Under the pieces are notes generated by a model. It was not told the DNA's origin and did not search any database. It saw nothing but the letters and a program-made list of their open reading frames with translations. A program made the position numbers and the translations under genes. A DNA stretch of 64,000 bases from contig NZ_FMVW01000003.1 of assembly GCF_900102695.1 (NCBI RefSeq), positions 186,001 to 250,000 on the forward strand, read 5' to 3'. Shown here one piece after another: positions 51,958 to 60,568 of the stretch. Every line of letters begins with the position of its first letter. Position 1 is the first letter of the stretch. Source of the DNA: Afifella marina DSM 2698 (GTDB lineage: Bacteria; Pseudomonadota; Alphaproteobacteria; Rhizobiales; Afifellaceae).

Positions 51958-53052
51958 TCAATCGCCCGTGATCGCCTCGGCCAGAAGACGCTTGCCGTCC
52001 TTCACGTCGCGGGCGAAATCGCGCCAGCTCGATTCCACGGCGACGGCCAACCATTGGTCGAGCGCAGAACGCGGCATCTCTTCCACCTCGGCGCCCGCCT
52101 TTCGGTAGATCTGCACCAGCCGATCGTCCTGCGCGCGGGATTCTCTCGCGGCCCAGGCTGTGACTTTGTCGCCCGCCGCTTTGAGTGCCGCGCGCTCGTC
52201 GTCGCTTAAGGCTTCCCAGCTCGGACGCGCGATGACGATCGGCTCATAGCTGAACCAGAGGGCGTCGCTTCCGGGCGCCGTCAGGCATTTGGCGGCACGC
52301 GCCAGTTCCGGGTCGGCAAGGACCGAGGACGAGGCAAGCGCCCCATCGATGACCCCGCCCGCAAGGGCGGCAGCGAGGCGCGCTCTCGGCGCCCGCGCCA
52401 CCGATGCTCCAGATTTCGTCAAAATGGTCCGCAGGGGCTCGCCCTCGGCATGCAGGGTTTTGCCGGCCGTCGATGGCGGCCCTTCCAGACAGGCGCCGGA
52501 GGAGACAAAACCGCCGGCAAGCCAGGCATCGGCGAGAACGATCATGCCGGCATTGTCGAGATGGGTCTTGAGGTCGGCCATGAAGGCCGATTGGGCAAGG
52601 GCGTCCGCATCCGCATGCCGGCGCGCCAGACCGGGCATCGACGCCGCCCCAAAAATCGGATCGGAGGAGGTGGCCGCAGCGAGCGGCAGAGCCGCGATAT
52701 CGACACGGCCGGTCGTGAGCCGGTCCCAGAGTGCCTCGGGTTCGAAGGCCTCCGGCTTTGCGTCCCCTGCCTCGCCCCTTGCCAGGCGCCTCAAGACGAG
52801 ATCGGCCTTCTCGTCCCGGAGCGCAGTTTCGAGCTCGTCGATCATCGCACCAGCAAAGCTCTCCGCACCGCCCGCCGTCACCTGGCCGGTGCGCAGCATG
52901 GCGGCTGTGGCCGGGAATTCCGAGGCGAGGAGGCAGGCGAGGCTCAAAACCGCGAGGAGAGCGCAACGGAGAGGTGTGGCGCGGACAGGCGCGACGCAGA
53001 CAGGCGCGGTGCAAACAGAGGAAATCGGCGCAGGGGCTCTTTGAAGATGCAT
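51958..53052 (-). CDS. TRAP-type DctP-like periplasmic binding protein
   Basis: 364 residues with a long N-terminal signal region (positively charged stretch, hydrophobic core about 30-45, cleavage near ATA-A 50). The DctP fold is supported by LSDDERAALKAAGDKVTAWA with RKAGAEVEEM, the typical C-terminal helices. Ala-rich composition and a repeat-like stretch (VCTAPVCVAPVRATP) at the N-terminus are unusual. ATG 53052 has GGAG nearby. No DctQ or DctM membrane gene is in the window. Adjacent matB suggests malonate or another dicarboxylate as ligand; this is inference. Confidence 0.75.
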   Translation of the reverse strand: MHLQRAPAPISSVCTAPVCVAPVRATPLRCALLAVLSLACLLASEFPATAAMLRTGQVTAGGAESFAGAMIDELETALRDEKADLVLRRLARGEAGDAKPEAFEPEALWDRLTTGRVDIAALPLAAATSSDPIFGAASMPGLARRHADADALAQSAFMADLKTHLDNAGMIVLADAWLAGGFVSSGACLEGPPSTAGKTLHAEGEPLRTILTKSGASVARAPRARLAAALAGGVIDGALASSSVLADPELARAAKCLTAPGSDALWFSYEPIVIARPSWEALSDDERAALKAAGDKVTAWAARESRAQDDRLVQIYRKAGAEVEEMPRSALDQWLAVAVESSWRDFARDVKDGKRLLAEAITGD

Positions 53053-53251
53053 CGAGGCTCCAGGCAGGCTTCGGTCGACCGCATGGCACCCTTTCGGGCA
53101 CTGGCGCTGAAATCGGCCGGCGATGGTTACGAAAACGCACCGTCCGCGGGGAATTGGACGATTGAAGGGCGGGCCACGGAAAGCCCGGCTTGATTTCGTG
53201 CCGCTTAGGCCGTCATCTCGCGGACGCACCGGCAAGCGATTCGAGTTGCAC

Positions 53252-54874
53252 ATGAATAGGCTCGCTCAGGCGATCATTCTTTCATGGGGGTGGCGCCGAC
53301 GGGGCATCGCTTTTTCGGCCGGAGCGGTTTCAGCCCTCGCACAAGCGCCCTTCTTTCTGTTTCCGCTCCTGTGGCTGACGCTGCCGGTTCTCGTGCTTCT
53401 TGTCGATGGCGCCGTGTCGTCACGGTTTTCCGGCCGCACCGGACGGTTGATGGCAGCATTCGGAGCCGGTTGGTGGTTCGGCTTCGGCTATTTTCTCGCC
53501 GGACTCTGGTGGGTCGGGTCGGCCTTTCTCGTGGAGGCTGACCAGTTCGGCTGGCTGATGCCCTTCGCCGTCGTCCTTCTGCCTGGCGGCCTTGCGATCC
53601 TCTGGGGCGTCGGAATCGTTGCGGCACGGCTCATCTGGTCGAGCAGCGGCTGGCGGATTTTCGCTCTCGCCTTCGGCCTCGGCAGCGCCGAATGGGTGCG
53701 CGGCCATCTCTTCACCGGTTTCCCGTGGAACGCCCTCGGTTACGCGTTGACGGCTGGCGAAGTGATGATGCAGTCGGCCTCGCTCGCCAACATCTATGCC
53801 TTGAGCTTCCTCGCCGTCGTCATCTTCGCCGCGCCCGTCACTCTCGTCACCGGCGAACGGCGCAAATATCTGGCGCCACTCCTGTCGGTGGCCGTGGTTC
53901 TGGCGCTCGCGGGTTACGGGCTTTTGCGCCTCGGCTCGGCCTCCGATGCGACCGTCCCCGGCACCAATCTGCGCATCGTCCAGCCGGCCGTCGACCAGGC
54001 CCAGAAATGGCTGCCGGAAAACCGGAACCGCGTCTTTCAGGATTATCTGACGCTCAGCGCCGAGGCGGGCGGCCATCCCCTCGACGGGCAGACGCTGGTG
54101 GTCTGGCCGGAAACCGCCCTGCCCTTCATCCTGACAGACGAGCCCGCGGCCCTTGCCGCCATCGGCCGGCTCCTGCCGCAGGGCGCACATCTCGCCACCG
54201 GCGCTGCTCGGCTTGAAAACGAACCGGACGGCAGCCGCCGGGTGTTCAACTCGATCTACCTCGTCGACAGCGACGGAACGATCGTCGGATCGTACGATAA
54301 GGTACATTTAGTACCATTCGGCGAGTACCTTCCGCTGCAGAATTTGCTCGATCGCATCGGGCTCCGGCAGCTGTCTCTGCTCGGCGGCGGCTTCTCGTCC
54401 GGCACCCGCCGGCGGACCCTCACTCTGCCGTCGACGCCGCCCTTCGTTCCGCTGATTTGTTACGAAATTATCTTTCCTGGTGAGATTCTCGCCGACGAGG
54501 GGGATCGCCCAAGTTTCTTTTTGAACGTCACCAACGACGCCTGGTTCGGCCACACCCCGGGGCCCTATCAGCATCTCCACCAGGCTCAAGTTCGCGCCGT
54601 GGAAGAGGGCATACCGGTCGTGAGAGCCGCCAATACCGGCATTTCGGCGATCATCGACGCCTATGGCCGCGTCCGGGTCAGTGCGGCACTCGGCGCCAAG
54701 ACGTTCATCACCGGCGGTCTTCCTGAAACCGCTGAAATTCCCCTGGCCGCACGCTGGGATGGCATATTTACGTTAATTCACTTGTTAATCTGTTTTTCAG
54801 CCGGATTTTTGGCTCTCCGCCGAGAAAACGCGGTCGTACCATTGACTCCAGAGGTCTCCCGGCAGAAACGGTGA
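53252..54874 (+). CDS. lnt: Apolipoprotein N-acyltransferase
   Basis: 540 residues. Several membrane segments (first about 200 residues) precede the nitrilase-like domain with catalytic triad Glu287 (WPETALPF), Lys350 (YDKVHLVPFGE) and Cys403 (ICYEIIFP); a last C-terminal membrane helix is near 510-530. It N-acylates the lipoprotein Cys at the inner membrane's periplasmic face. ATG 53252. It is divergent from the DctP-like gene, its start lying 199 bases away. In many relatives it follows corC. Confidence 0.95.
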   Translation: MNRLAQAIILSWGWRRRGIAFSAGAVSALAQAPFFLFPLLWLTLPVLVLLVDGAVSSRFSGRTGRLMAAFGAGWWFGFGYFLAGLWWVGSAFLVEADQFGWLMPFAVVLLPGGLAILWGVGIVAARLIWSSSGWRIFALAFGLGSAEWVRGHLFTGFPWNALGYALTAGEVMMQSASLANIYALSFLAVVIFAAPVTLVTGERRKYLAPLLSVAVVLALAGYGLLRLGSASDATVPGTNLRIVQPAVDQAQKWLPENRNRVFQDYLTLSAEAGGHPLDGQTLVVWPETALPFILTDEPAALAAIGRLLPQGAHLATGAARLENEPDGSRRVFNSIYLVDSDGTIVGSYDKVHLVPFGEYLPLQNLLDRIGLRQLSLLGGGFSSGTRRRTLTLPSTPPFVPLICYEIIFPGEILADEGDRPSFFLNVTNDAWFGHTPGPYQHLHQAQVRAVEEGIPVVRAANTGISAIIDAYGRVRVSAALGAKTFITGGLPETAEIPLAARWDGIFTLIHLLICFSAGFLALRRENAVVPLTPEVSRQKR

Positions 54875-54968
54875 CCCTAGGTTACGAAGTGATCGGACGC
54901 CACGAACCGACCCAATCGCGGGCATGATCGGCCCAAGAAAAATTGGCCGTAGCGTGTAAGGAAAAAAC

Positions 54969-55397
54969 ATGAACGAAAAGCGGAAGCCGAAGTCGCCGGA
55001 CGAAATCGACGCTCATATCGGCAGACAGGTCCGGATGCGCCGCAAGATGGCCGGGCTGTCTCAAGAGAAGCTTGGCGAACAGCTCGGCGTCACGTTCCAG
55101 CAAATACAGAAATACGAAAAAGGTGCAAACCGCATCGCTGCGAGCCGACTCTTCCAGATCGCAGAGGTTCTCGGCAGTCCTCTGTCTTATTTCCTGCCTG
55201 ACAACTCGGGAAATGGCGGCGAGGAAGGTTTCGCAGAGCGGCAGACTGCTTTCGTGATGGATTTCGTCTCAACGGCCGAAGGCGTGGAACTGAACCGTTC
55301 CTTCACGCACATCAAAAGCAGCAAGGTTCGCCGCCGTCTGATCGAGCTGGTTTCTGAAATCGCACGCGACCAGAACAACGACGCAAGCCAGGAATAG
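54969..55397 (+). CDS. XRE-family (Cro/CI-type HTH) transcriptional regulator
   Basis: 142 residues. An HTH_3 domain (about 15-75) with LSQEKLGEQLGVTFQQIQKYEKG, shown here by its start LSQEKLG and end QKYEKGANR, is followed by an acidic linker and a C-terminal segment including KVRRRLIELVSEIA. The same gene lies between lnt and metK in many Hyphomicrobiales. Here metK does not follow. ATG 54969 has AAGGA spaced seven bases upstream. Targets are unknown. Confidence 0.9.
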   Translation: MNEKRKPKSPDEIDAHIGRQVRMRRKMAGLSQEKLGEQLGVTFQQIQKYEKGANRIAASRLFQIAEVLGSPLSYFLPDNSGNGGEEGFAERQTAFVMDFVSTAEGVELNRSFTHIKSSKVRRRLIELVSEIARDQNNDASQE

Positions 55398-55474
55398 CTG
55401 TCGAAAGACGCCGAATCTGGCGATCTGAGGCTGGCTTCACCGATTTTTCTCATCAAGAGCAGCGTCGGGACCGC

Positions 55475-56239
55475 TCACGACATCTGAGCGGTCGCCCGGC
55501 CCACGCGATGGAGCTCGGCGCCGTGACGGCGCAGCCATCCGCGGGCCTCTTCGTAGCCGGGATAAGCTTCGCCAACGAGGCGCCAGAAGCGTGGCGAATG
55601 GTTCATTTCCCGCAGATGGGCGACTTCATGGGCTGCGACATATTGCAGCACATGCGGCGGCGCCAGAACGAGACGCCAGGAAAACGACAGCGTTCCGGTC
55701 GATGAACAGGAGCCCCAGCGGCTCCGCGTGTCGCGCACAGCGATGCGCCGGTGCCGCACGCCGAGCGCCGTGCAATAGCGGGCGACAGCTTCGCTGAGAT
55801 CGTGGCGCGCCTGGCGTTTCAGCCAATCGGAGAGACGCCGCTCCAGATGGCGCGGGTCACCAGGAACGGTGACGACGGGTCCTTCATCCGTGTCCGCAAC
55901 CCGCACGAGCCCGCGGGATGGACCCGCCTTGATGAGGCATTGTTCTCCCCGAAGCGAAAAGTACGATCCCGGCGCAAACGGGGTGCCGCCCTCATGGGCC
56001 CGCATCCTTTCGGCGAGCCAATCGCGGTGGCCGGCCAGAAACCTTTCGCCCGCCGAGAGCGGTACAAAGGCCGGCAGCGTCAAAAGCGGCTCGCCGGTCG
56101 CAGCATCGAGCCGCAGGATCATACGCCTTGCCCGGCTGGAGCGGCGCACCTTCACGGCAAGCTCGCGCTCCTGAAAGGCAAGACGGCACGTCTCGGGAGT
56201 TTTGGAGGTTTTGCGGAGGGAGAATCGCATAGCGCGCAC
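55475..56239 (-). CDS. YgjP-like metal-dependent hydrolase (M48/SprT-like, DUF45)
   Basis: 254 residues. The zinc motif HEVAHLREMNHS gives His204, Glu205, His208 and His214, preceded by the diagnostic SRWGSC (173-178). This DUF45/YgjP family is found next to varied housekeeping genes; the substrate is unknown. It lies convergent with the XRE gene. A start at the nearby Met4 is equally possible. There is no signal peptide, so it is cytoplasmic. Confidence 0.85.
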   Translation of the reverse strand: MRAMRFSLRKTSKTPETCRLAFQERELAVKVRRSSRARRMILRLDAATGEPLLTLPAFVPLSAGERFLAGHRDWLAERMRAHEGGTPFAPGSYFSLRGEQCLIKAGPSRGLVRVADTDEGPVVTVPGDPRHLERRLSDWLKRQARHDLSEAVARYCTALGVRHRRIAVRDTRSRWGSCSSTGTLSFSWRLVLAPPHVLQYVAAHEVAHLREMNHSPRFWRLVGEAYPGYEEARGWLRRHGAELHRVGRATAQMS

Positions 56240-56388
56240 TATGCCTCGTCTGCGAACGCCGCCAAAGGCATTGCTTCGGTCGCCCGCTCCACCTCGTCCA
56301 ATGCAGCGGCCTCAATCCATGGCGGGACCATTCGCTCGCCGGACGATCTCGACCCGAAAGTCCATATTCGATAGCCTGAAACGACAAA

Positions 56389-56407
56389 CGGGGCCCTGCG
56401 GGCCCCG
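56389..56407 (-). terminator. Terminator of the DUF2852 gene
   Basis: CGGGGCCC (56389-56396) and GGGCCCCG (56400-56407) make a perfect 8-bp stem with a 3-base loop. On the minus strand TTTGTCGTTT follows. It lies 27 bases after the DUF2852 stop. Confidence 0.75.
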
Positions 56408-56433
56408 CTGTCTTCGCAATCCGTTCCTGGACT

Positions 56434-56865
56434 TTAGAACGCGCCCTGCGTTCCGTCGTCCGTGCGCCGGCGGTACTCGGCCATGAAGCGATCGAACTCT
56501 TCCTTGTCCTTCGCCCGCCGCAATTCCTTCACGAAGGTCTCAAACTCGGTGCGCATGCCTTCGACCTTACGGCGCTCTTCCTCGATCCGCTCCAACTCAC
56601 GGGCGCGGTACTCGTCGAAAGCGATATTGCCGGTGTCGCCGACACTGAATCCGGCCTGGCGCGTGATGCCGCCGAACTGGCTGCGGAATTGATTGCGCAT
56701 GTCCTGTCCGAACCGGACCAATTCCTGGCCCCAGATCATCCAGGCCAGCATGGCAAGGCCGAGCGGCCAGAACAGAGCAAAACCGATCACCATCAGAAGA
56801 ATGTTCAGCGGTGACCAGCGGCCCCGAGTCGAACAGGCCCGATTGGCAGTAACAGTTTGGTTCAT
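56434..56865 (-). CDS. DUF2852 family membrane protein
   Basis: 143 residues. One hydrophobic segment (about 22-42, ILLMVIGFALFWPLGLAMLA) is followed by a long charged alpha-helical tail rich in Glu/Arg/Lys (about 75-130, coiled-coil-like) ending in DGTQGAF. Matches DUF2852, an alphaproteobacterial family of unknown function. ATG 56865 has GGGGAG upstream; the longer frame is not supported. It has its own terminator downstream. Confidence 0.85.
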   Translation of the reverse strand: MNQTVTANRACSTRGRWSPLNILLMVIGFALFWPLGLAMLAWMIWGQELVRFGQDMRNQFRSQFGGITRQAGFSVGDTGNIAFDEYRARELERIEEERRKVEGMRTEFETFVKELRRAKDKEEFDRFMAEYRRRTDDGTQGAF

Positions 56866-57038
56866 CGAACTCCCCTCAAGCAGTGGATGAACTGGAGATG
56901 GGGAGCGCAAAATCGGGATTCAAGAAAAACCGGAAGCTGTTCGCCCCCTAGAGCTCTCGACCTCTCGCGACAGCGAGCGCGGCACTTCGGCCGCTCAGTG
57001 CGTCGACGGCGAGGTTCCGGCCAACGGAAAACGTCCGA

Positions 57039-58610
57039 TCAGTGCCGCGTCTCGACGCTCATGCCCATCATGCGCCGCGCCTGTGCGACCCAGCTTTCGA
57101 GCGCCTCGCCTGCGTGAGGCGACATCTCCCCTTGCAAGGCTTCGATCGCCTCGCTCGTCATCTCGGCGAGCTGGCTCACCTGGAAGATGCCGAATTCGTT
57201 GAGGCTGTCGGCTGCGGCCGGTCCGAGACCGACGATCTCGTTCAGATCCGTCGCGACCGCCGGGAGGTTGTCGACGGCAAGCGCCGAGAAGCCCATCGCA
57301 TCGGCAAAACGCGCATGATAATCCTCGCGCGGGTTGCTGCGCACGGCCTCCGCCGCCCCGTTCAAGGGCTTGGCGTCCTCCCGCGCGAAGCGGCGGATGA
57401 AATCTGCGATGACGGGCACGATCTCCTTGCGGAACCGGGTGCCATTGAAGACGCCGTAATGGCCGACCTTCGGCTGCAGGTGGTGGTGCTTCATCTCCTC
57501 GGGCAGGCTGGAGCACAGGGACTGCGCCGCTTCCGTCTGGCCCACACCGGAAATGTCGTCGCGCTCACCTTCCACCGTCAAAAGCGCCGTCTTCGTGATG
57601 AGTTCCGGGCGAACGAGGCGCCCGCGATGGCGCATCTCTCCGCGCGGGAGATCGTGGCGGATGAAGACAGTTTCCACCGTCTGCAGATAAAACTCCGCCG
57701 TCAGATCCATCACGGCGAGATATTCGTCATAGAAGTCGCGGTGCTTCTCGGCGCTGTCGCCGTCGCCGTCGACGAGGTGCTGAAAGAACTCGTGATGGGC
57801 GCTCACATGCCGGTCGAGATTCATGCTCATGAAGCCCGAGAGCTGCAGGAAGCCCGGATAAACGGCGCGCATGAAACCCGGATGCGGGAAAGGCACGTTC
57901 ATGATGACGTGGCGCCGGAACCAGTCGACGCTCTTGCCGTCGGCAAACATGTTGACCGCGGTCGGATTGCGCCGCGTGTCGATCGGCCCGCCCATCAGCG
58001 TCATGGAGGCGGCCTGACAGGGGTCGTCGTCTTCCGCCATCACGGCGGCGGCGGCAAGGACCGGGACGGAAGGCTGGCAAACCGCCATGACATGCGTGCC
58101 GGAGCCCAGATGGTGCAGCATCTCGACGATGTAATCGACGAAATCGTCGAGATCGAAATGCCCCTTGGACAAGGGCACCATGCGCGCATCGGTCCAATCG
58201 GTGATGAAGACCTCGTGGAAGGGCAGCATCGCTTCCACCGTTCCGCGCAGCAAGGTGGCGTAATGGCCAGACATCGGCGCGACGATCAGAAGTTTCGGAT
58301 CGCGCGGGCGTTCAGACGGCAGGTCGCGCTTGAAGTGGAGGAGATCGCAAAAGGGTTTCGACCACACCACGCGCTCTTCGATGGCAACGGTCTTGCCGTC
58401 GACCTCGACATCTTTCAGGCCGAACTCCGGCTTGCCGTAGCGCCGCGTCGTGCGCTCGAACAACTCCGCCGCAGCCGCGACCGAACGGCCGAACGGCGTC
58501 TCCGCGAACGGGTTGAATGGATTCTGGAAGGCGAGCCGCGTCACATCGGCCATGGCCCGCCACGGCGCAAGCACGGCGTGATTGAGCTCGTAGAACTGAT
58601 AGATGCCCAC
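57039..58610 (-). CDS. phaZ: Intracellular PHA/PHB depolymerase PhaZ with C-terminal helix-hairpin-helix extension
   Basis: 523 residues from GTG 58610. Residues 1-415 match intracellular poly(3-hydroxybutyrate) depolymerases: start YQFYELNHAVLAPWRA, nucleophile Cys178 in AVCQPSVP, and the triad completed by Asp351 or Asp352 (GERDD) and His384 (KVGHYGVFNG). Usual length is about 410-430. Residues about 452-515 add a small helical domain with DLNEIVGLGPAAADSLNEFG, resembling helix-hairpin-helix domains. GTG 58610 is preferred over ATG 58682, which would add 24 residues. Confidence 0.9.
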   Translation of the reverse strand: MGIYQFYELNHAVLAPWRAMADVTRLAFQNPFNPFAETPFGRSVAAAAELFERTTRRYGKPEFGLKDVEVDGKTVAIEERVVWSKPFCDLLHFKRDLPSERPRDPKLLIVAPMSGHYATLLRGTVEAMLPFHEVFITDWTDARMVPLSKGHFDLDDFVDYIVEMLHHLGSGTHVMAVCQPSVPVLAAAAVMAEDDDPCQAASMTLMGGPIDTRRNPTAVNMFADGKSVDWFRRHVIMNVPFPHPGFMRAVYPGFLQLSGFMSMNLDRHVSAHHEFFQHLVDGDGDSAEKHRDFYDEYLAVMDLTAEFYLQTVETVFIRHDLPRGEMRHRGRLVRPELITKTALLTVEGERDDISGVGQTEAAQSLCSSLPEEMKHHHLQPKVGHYGVFNGTRFRKEIVPVIADFIRRFAREDAKPLNGAAEAVRSNPREDYHARFADAMGFSALAVDNLPAVATDLNEIVGLGPAAADSLNEFGIFQVSQLAEMTSEAIEALQGEMSPHAGEALESWVAQARRMMGMSVETRH

Positions 58611-58759
58611 GTTTCCCGCCCTTTCTTTCGCCGTGACGCCGATGTCCGGGGAATTGCGGCGTCGCAGCATAGTCTTCGGCATTGCAGAATAGGCCGTTTA
58701 GTTTCAAAGGCAACTGCGGCACGCCAAAAGTCTTCAGGCGCGATGCTTGCGCGGACCTG

Positions 58760-59560
58760 TTATTCGCCAAGCTGAAGCAGCGCGCCCGACCGGCGTGCTG
58801 AGCGCAAAAACGCAGCAAAAGCGATGGATGCGGCGGTCAAATAAACAAGATTGAGACCGCCGGCCCACAACATCTCGCTCACATCGAAGCGATTCTCCAA
58901 AATAAGAGCCCGCATGCCCTCGAAAACATGCGTTGGCGGCAAGGCGAGCGAGATGGGCTGCAGCCAGGCGGGCAGAACGGTGACGGGATAATAGACGCAG
59001 GCGAGCGGAAGCAGGAGGAACGAGACGCTCCAGACGAAACTCTCCGCACCGAGCCCGTTGCGCAGAACGATGCCGCAAGCGAAAAGCCCAACCGCCCAGC
59101 TGGTTATGATCAGATTGGCGAAAAAGGCGGCGAGCGCCAGACCCATCCCCAGAAGGTTGAAGCCGAAAAAGACGATCGCCATCACCGTCACCGGCACCAA
59201 CCCGATCAGGAGCCGGATGATGCTCATCACGCCGAGTGCGGCCAGAAGCTCGTACATCCTGAGCGGCGTCATCATCAGATTGCCGAGGTTGCGCGACCAC
59301 ATCTCCTCCAGGAAGGAGACCGAGAAGCCGATCTGACCGCGCAACAGGATGTCCCACAAAAGGACCGAGCCGATCAGGGCGCCGCCGGCGAGTGCGGTGA
59401 CGGAGGTCTTTTCCGCGAGATAGGCCTGCAGAAACCCCCACATCAACAACTCGACGGTCGGCCAGTAGACGATGTCGAGGAGCCTCGGCCAGGAATCTTT
59501 GAGAAGATACCAGTAGCGCAGAACGAGCGCGAAGATGCGGTTGAGGGAGGCAGAGAGCAT
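58760..59560 (-). CDS. ABC-2 type exporter permease
   Basis: 266 residues with six predicted membrane segments and YWPTVELLMWGF near the N-terminus, typical of ABC-2 permeases of the NodJ/CcmB-like type. ATG 59560 is preceded by AAGGA; the open frame continues to 59761, but upstream residues are basic and lack homology-like features. The matching ATPase gene lies 1 kb away on the same strand, separated by an opposed ProC-like gene. The exported substrate is unknown. Confidence 0.85.
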   Translation of the reverse strand: MLSASLNRIFALVLRYWYLLKDSWPRLLDIVYWPTVELLMWGFLQAYLAEKTSVTALAGGALIGSVLLWDILLRGQIGFSVSFLEEMWSRNLGNLMMTPLRMYELLAALGVMSIIRLLIGLVPVTVMAIVFFGFNLLGMGLALAAFFANLIITSWAVGLFACGIVLRNGLGAESFVWSVSFLLLPLACVYYPVTVLPAWLQPISLALPPTHVFEGMRALILENRFDVSEMLWAGGLNLVYLTAASIAFAAFLRSARRSGALLQLGE

Positions 59561-59785
59561 CGTGTCGTCCTTGAGCGTTCCGGCGGCGAAGAGGCTCGCA
59601 AAGAGGCTGGGCGAAGCGGCCGCCCGGTGATCGTAGACCCGCCGCCGCAGCGCGAAAAGCCGGAGAAAAACGCCGCTGACCGGGCCCCGACCCATCGCGT
59701 CGCCCCTTTCCTCGCACCGCCCCTCCCTTCGGCGACCATCATTGCCTAAGGTCCTCGCCACCGAATTCAGCGAAGAGGAAGCCTC

Positions 59786-60553
59786 ATGGTCTATGGCATT
59801 ATCGGCGTCGGAGCGATCGCTGAGGCGATCGTGGAAGGCTTGTGCAGCGTCGACGTGGGCGCACCCGCAATCGTGCTGTCACCTCGCAATGCCGAGATTG
59901 CCGCCGATCTTGAGCAGAAATACGCAAGCGTCACGGTCGCGGAGGACAATCAGGCGGTCATCGATCGCTGTTCGGTCGTGATCCTTGCCGTCAGACCTCA
60001 GCATGCGGCGGCGGCGCTCAAGGATCTCGTCTTTCCCAAAGAGCGTCCGGTCATCAGCCTTTTGGCCCGCACGCCGCTTGCGCAGCTTGCCTCACTCGTC
60101 GCCCCGGCCACAGAGATCGCAAGAGCCATCCCGCTGCCGCCCGTGCGCACGCGCTCAGGCATCACGCCGGTGTTCCCAGCCGGCGGAGAAGCCAAAGCCC
60201 TGTTCGATAGGCTCGGCAGCGCCGTCGAGCTGCCGAGCAAGGAAAGCTTTGAGGCTTTCGCCACGGCTTCTGCGACGGTCGCGGCGCATTTTGCCTATCT
60301 CGACACCATCGCCGGATGGCTCACGGCTCAGAACGTGCCGCAGGAGGCCGCATCCCAGTATATGGCGACGGTCTTCGCCGGTGTGGCGGGCTCGCTTCAG
60401 AGCGAAAGGCCGGACTTTGAGCGGCTCGCCAAGGATCACGCGACACCTGGGGGCATCAACGAAGCTTTTCTCACCGCCCTCATCTCGGCCGGGGTCTTCG
60501 ACAAGGTGAGGGACGGGCTCGAGACGCTCGCCGCAAAGACTTCGCTTTCCTAG
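59786..60553 (+). CDS. ProC-like NAD(P)-binding oxidoreductase
   Basis: 255 residues. The N-terminal Rossmann motif GIIGVGAIAEAI and ILAVRPQ are ProC-like. A C-terminal DHATPGGINEAFL resembles the ProC TSPGGT element, but the usual proline-contact stretch (SGSGPAY type) before it is replaced by ASATVAAHFAYL. It may be a diverged pyrroline-5-carboxylate reductase or a related imine reductase. ATG 59786 follows GAGGAAG. It is opposed to the flanking ABC exporter genes. Confidence 0.8.
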   Translation: MVYGIIGVGAIAEAIVEGLCSVDVGAPAIVLSPRNAEIAADLEQKYASVTVAEDNQAVIDRCSVVILAVRPQHAAAALKDLVFPKERPVISLLARTPLAQLASLVAPATEIARAIPLPPVRTRSGITPVFPAGGEAKALFDRLGSAVELPSKESFEAFATASATVAAHFAYLDTIAGWLTAQNVPQEAASQYMATVFAGVAGSLQSERPDFERLAKDHATPGGINEAFLTALISAGVFDKVRDGLETLAAKTSLS

Positions 60554-60568
60554 AGGTTTCAGACCACG

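Noticed and set aside
54875-55474. SAM riboswitch and metK expected after the XRE gene
   Set aside because: The sequence after 55397 leads directly into a convergent YgjP-like gene; no metK or riboswitch-like leader was seen.
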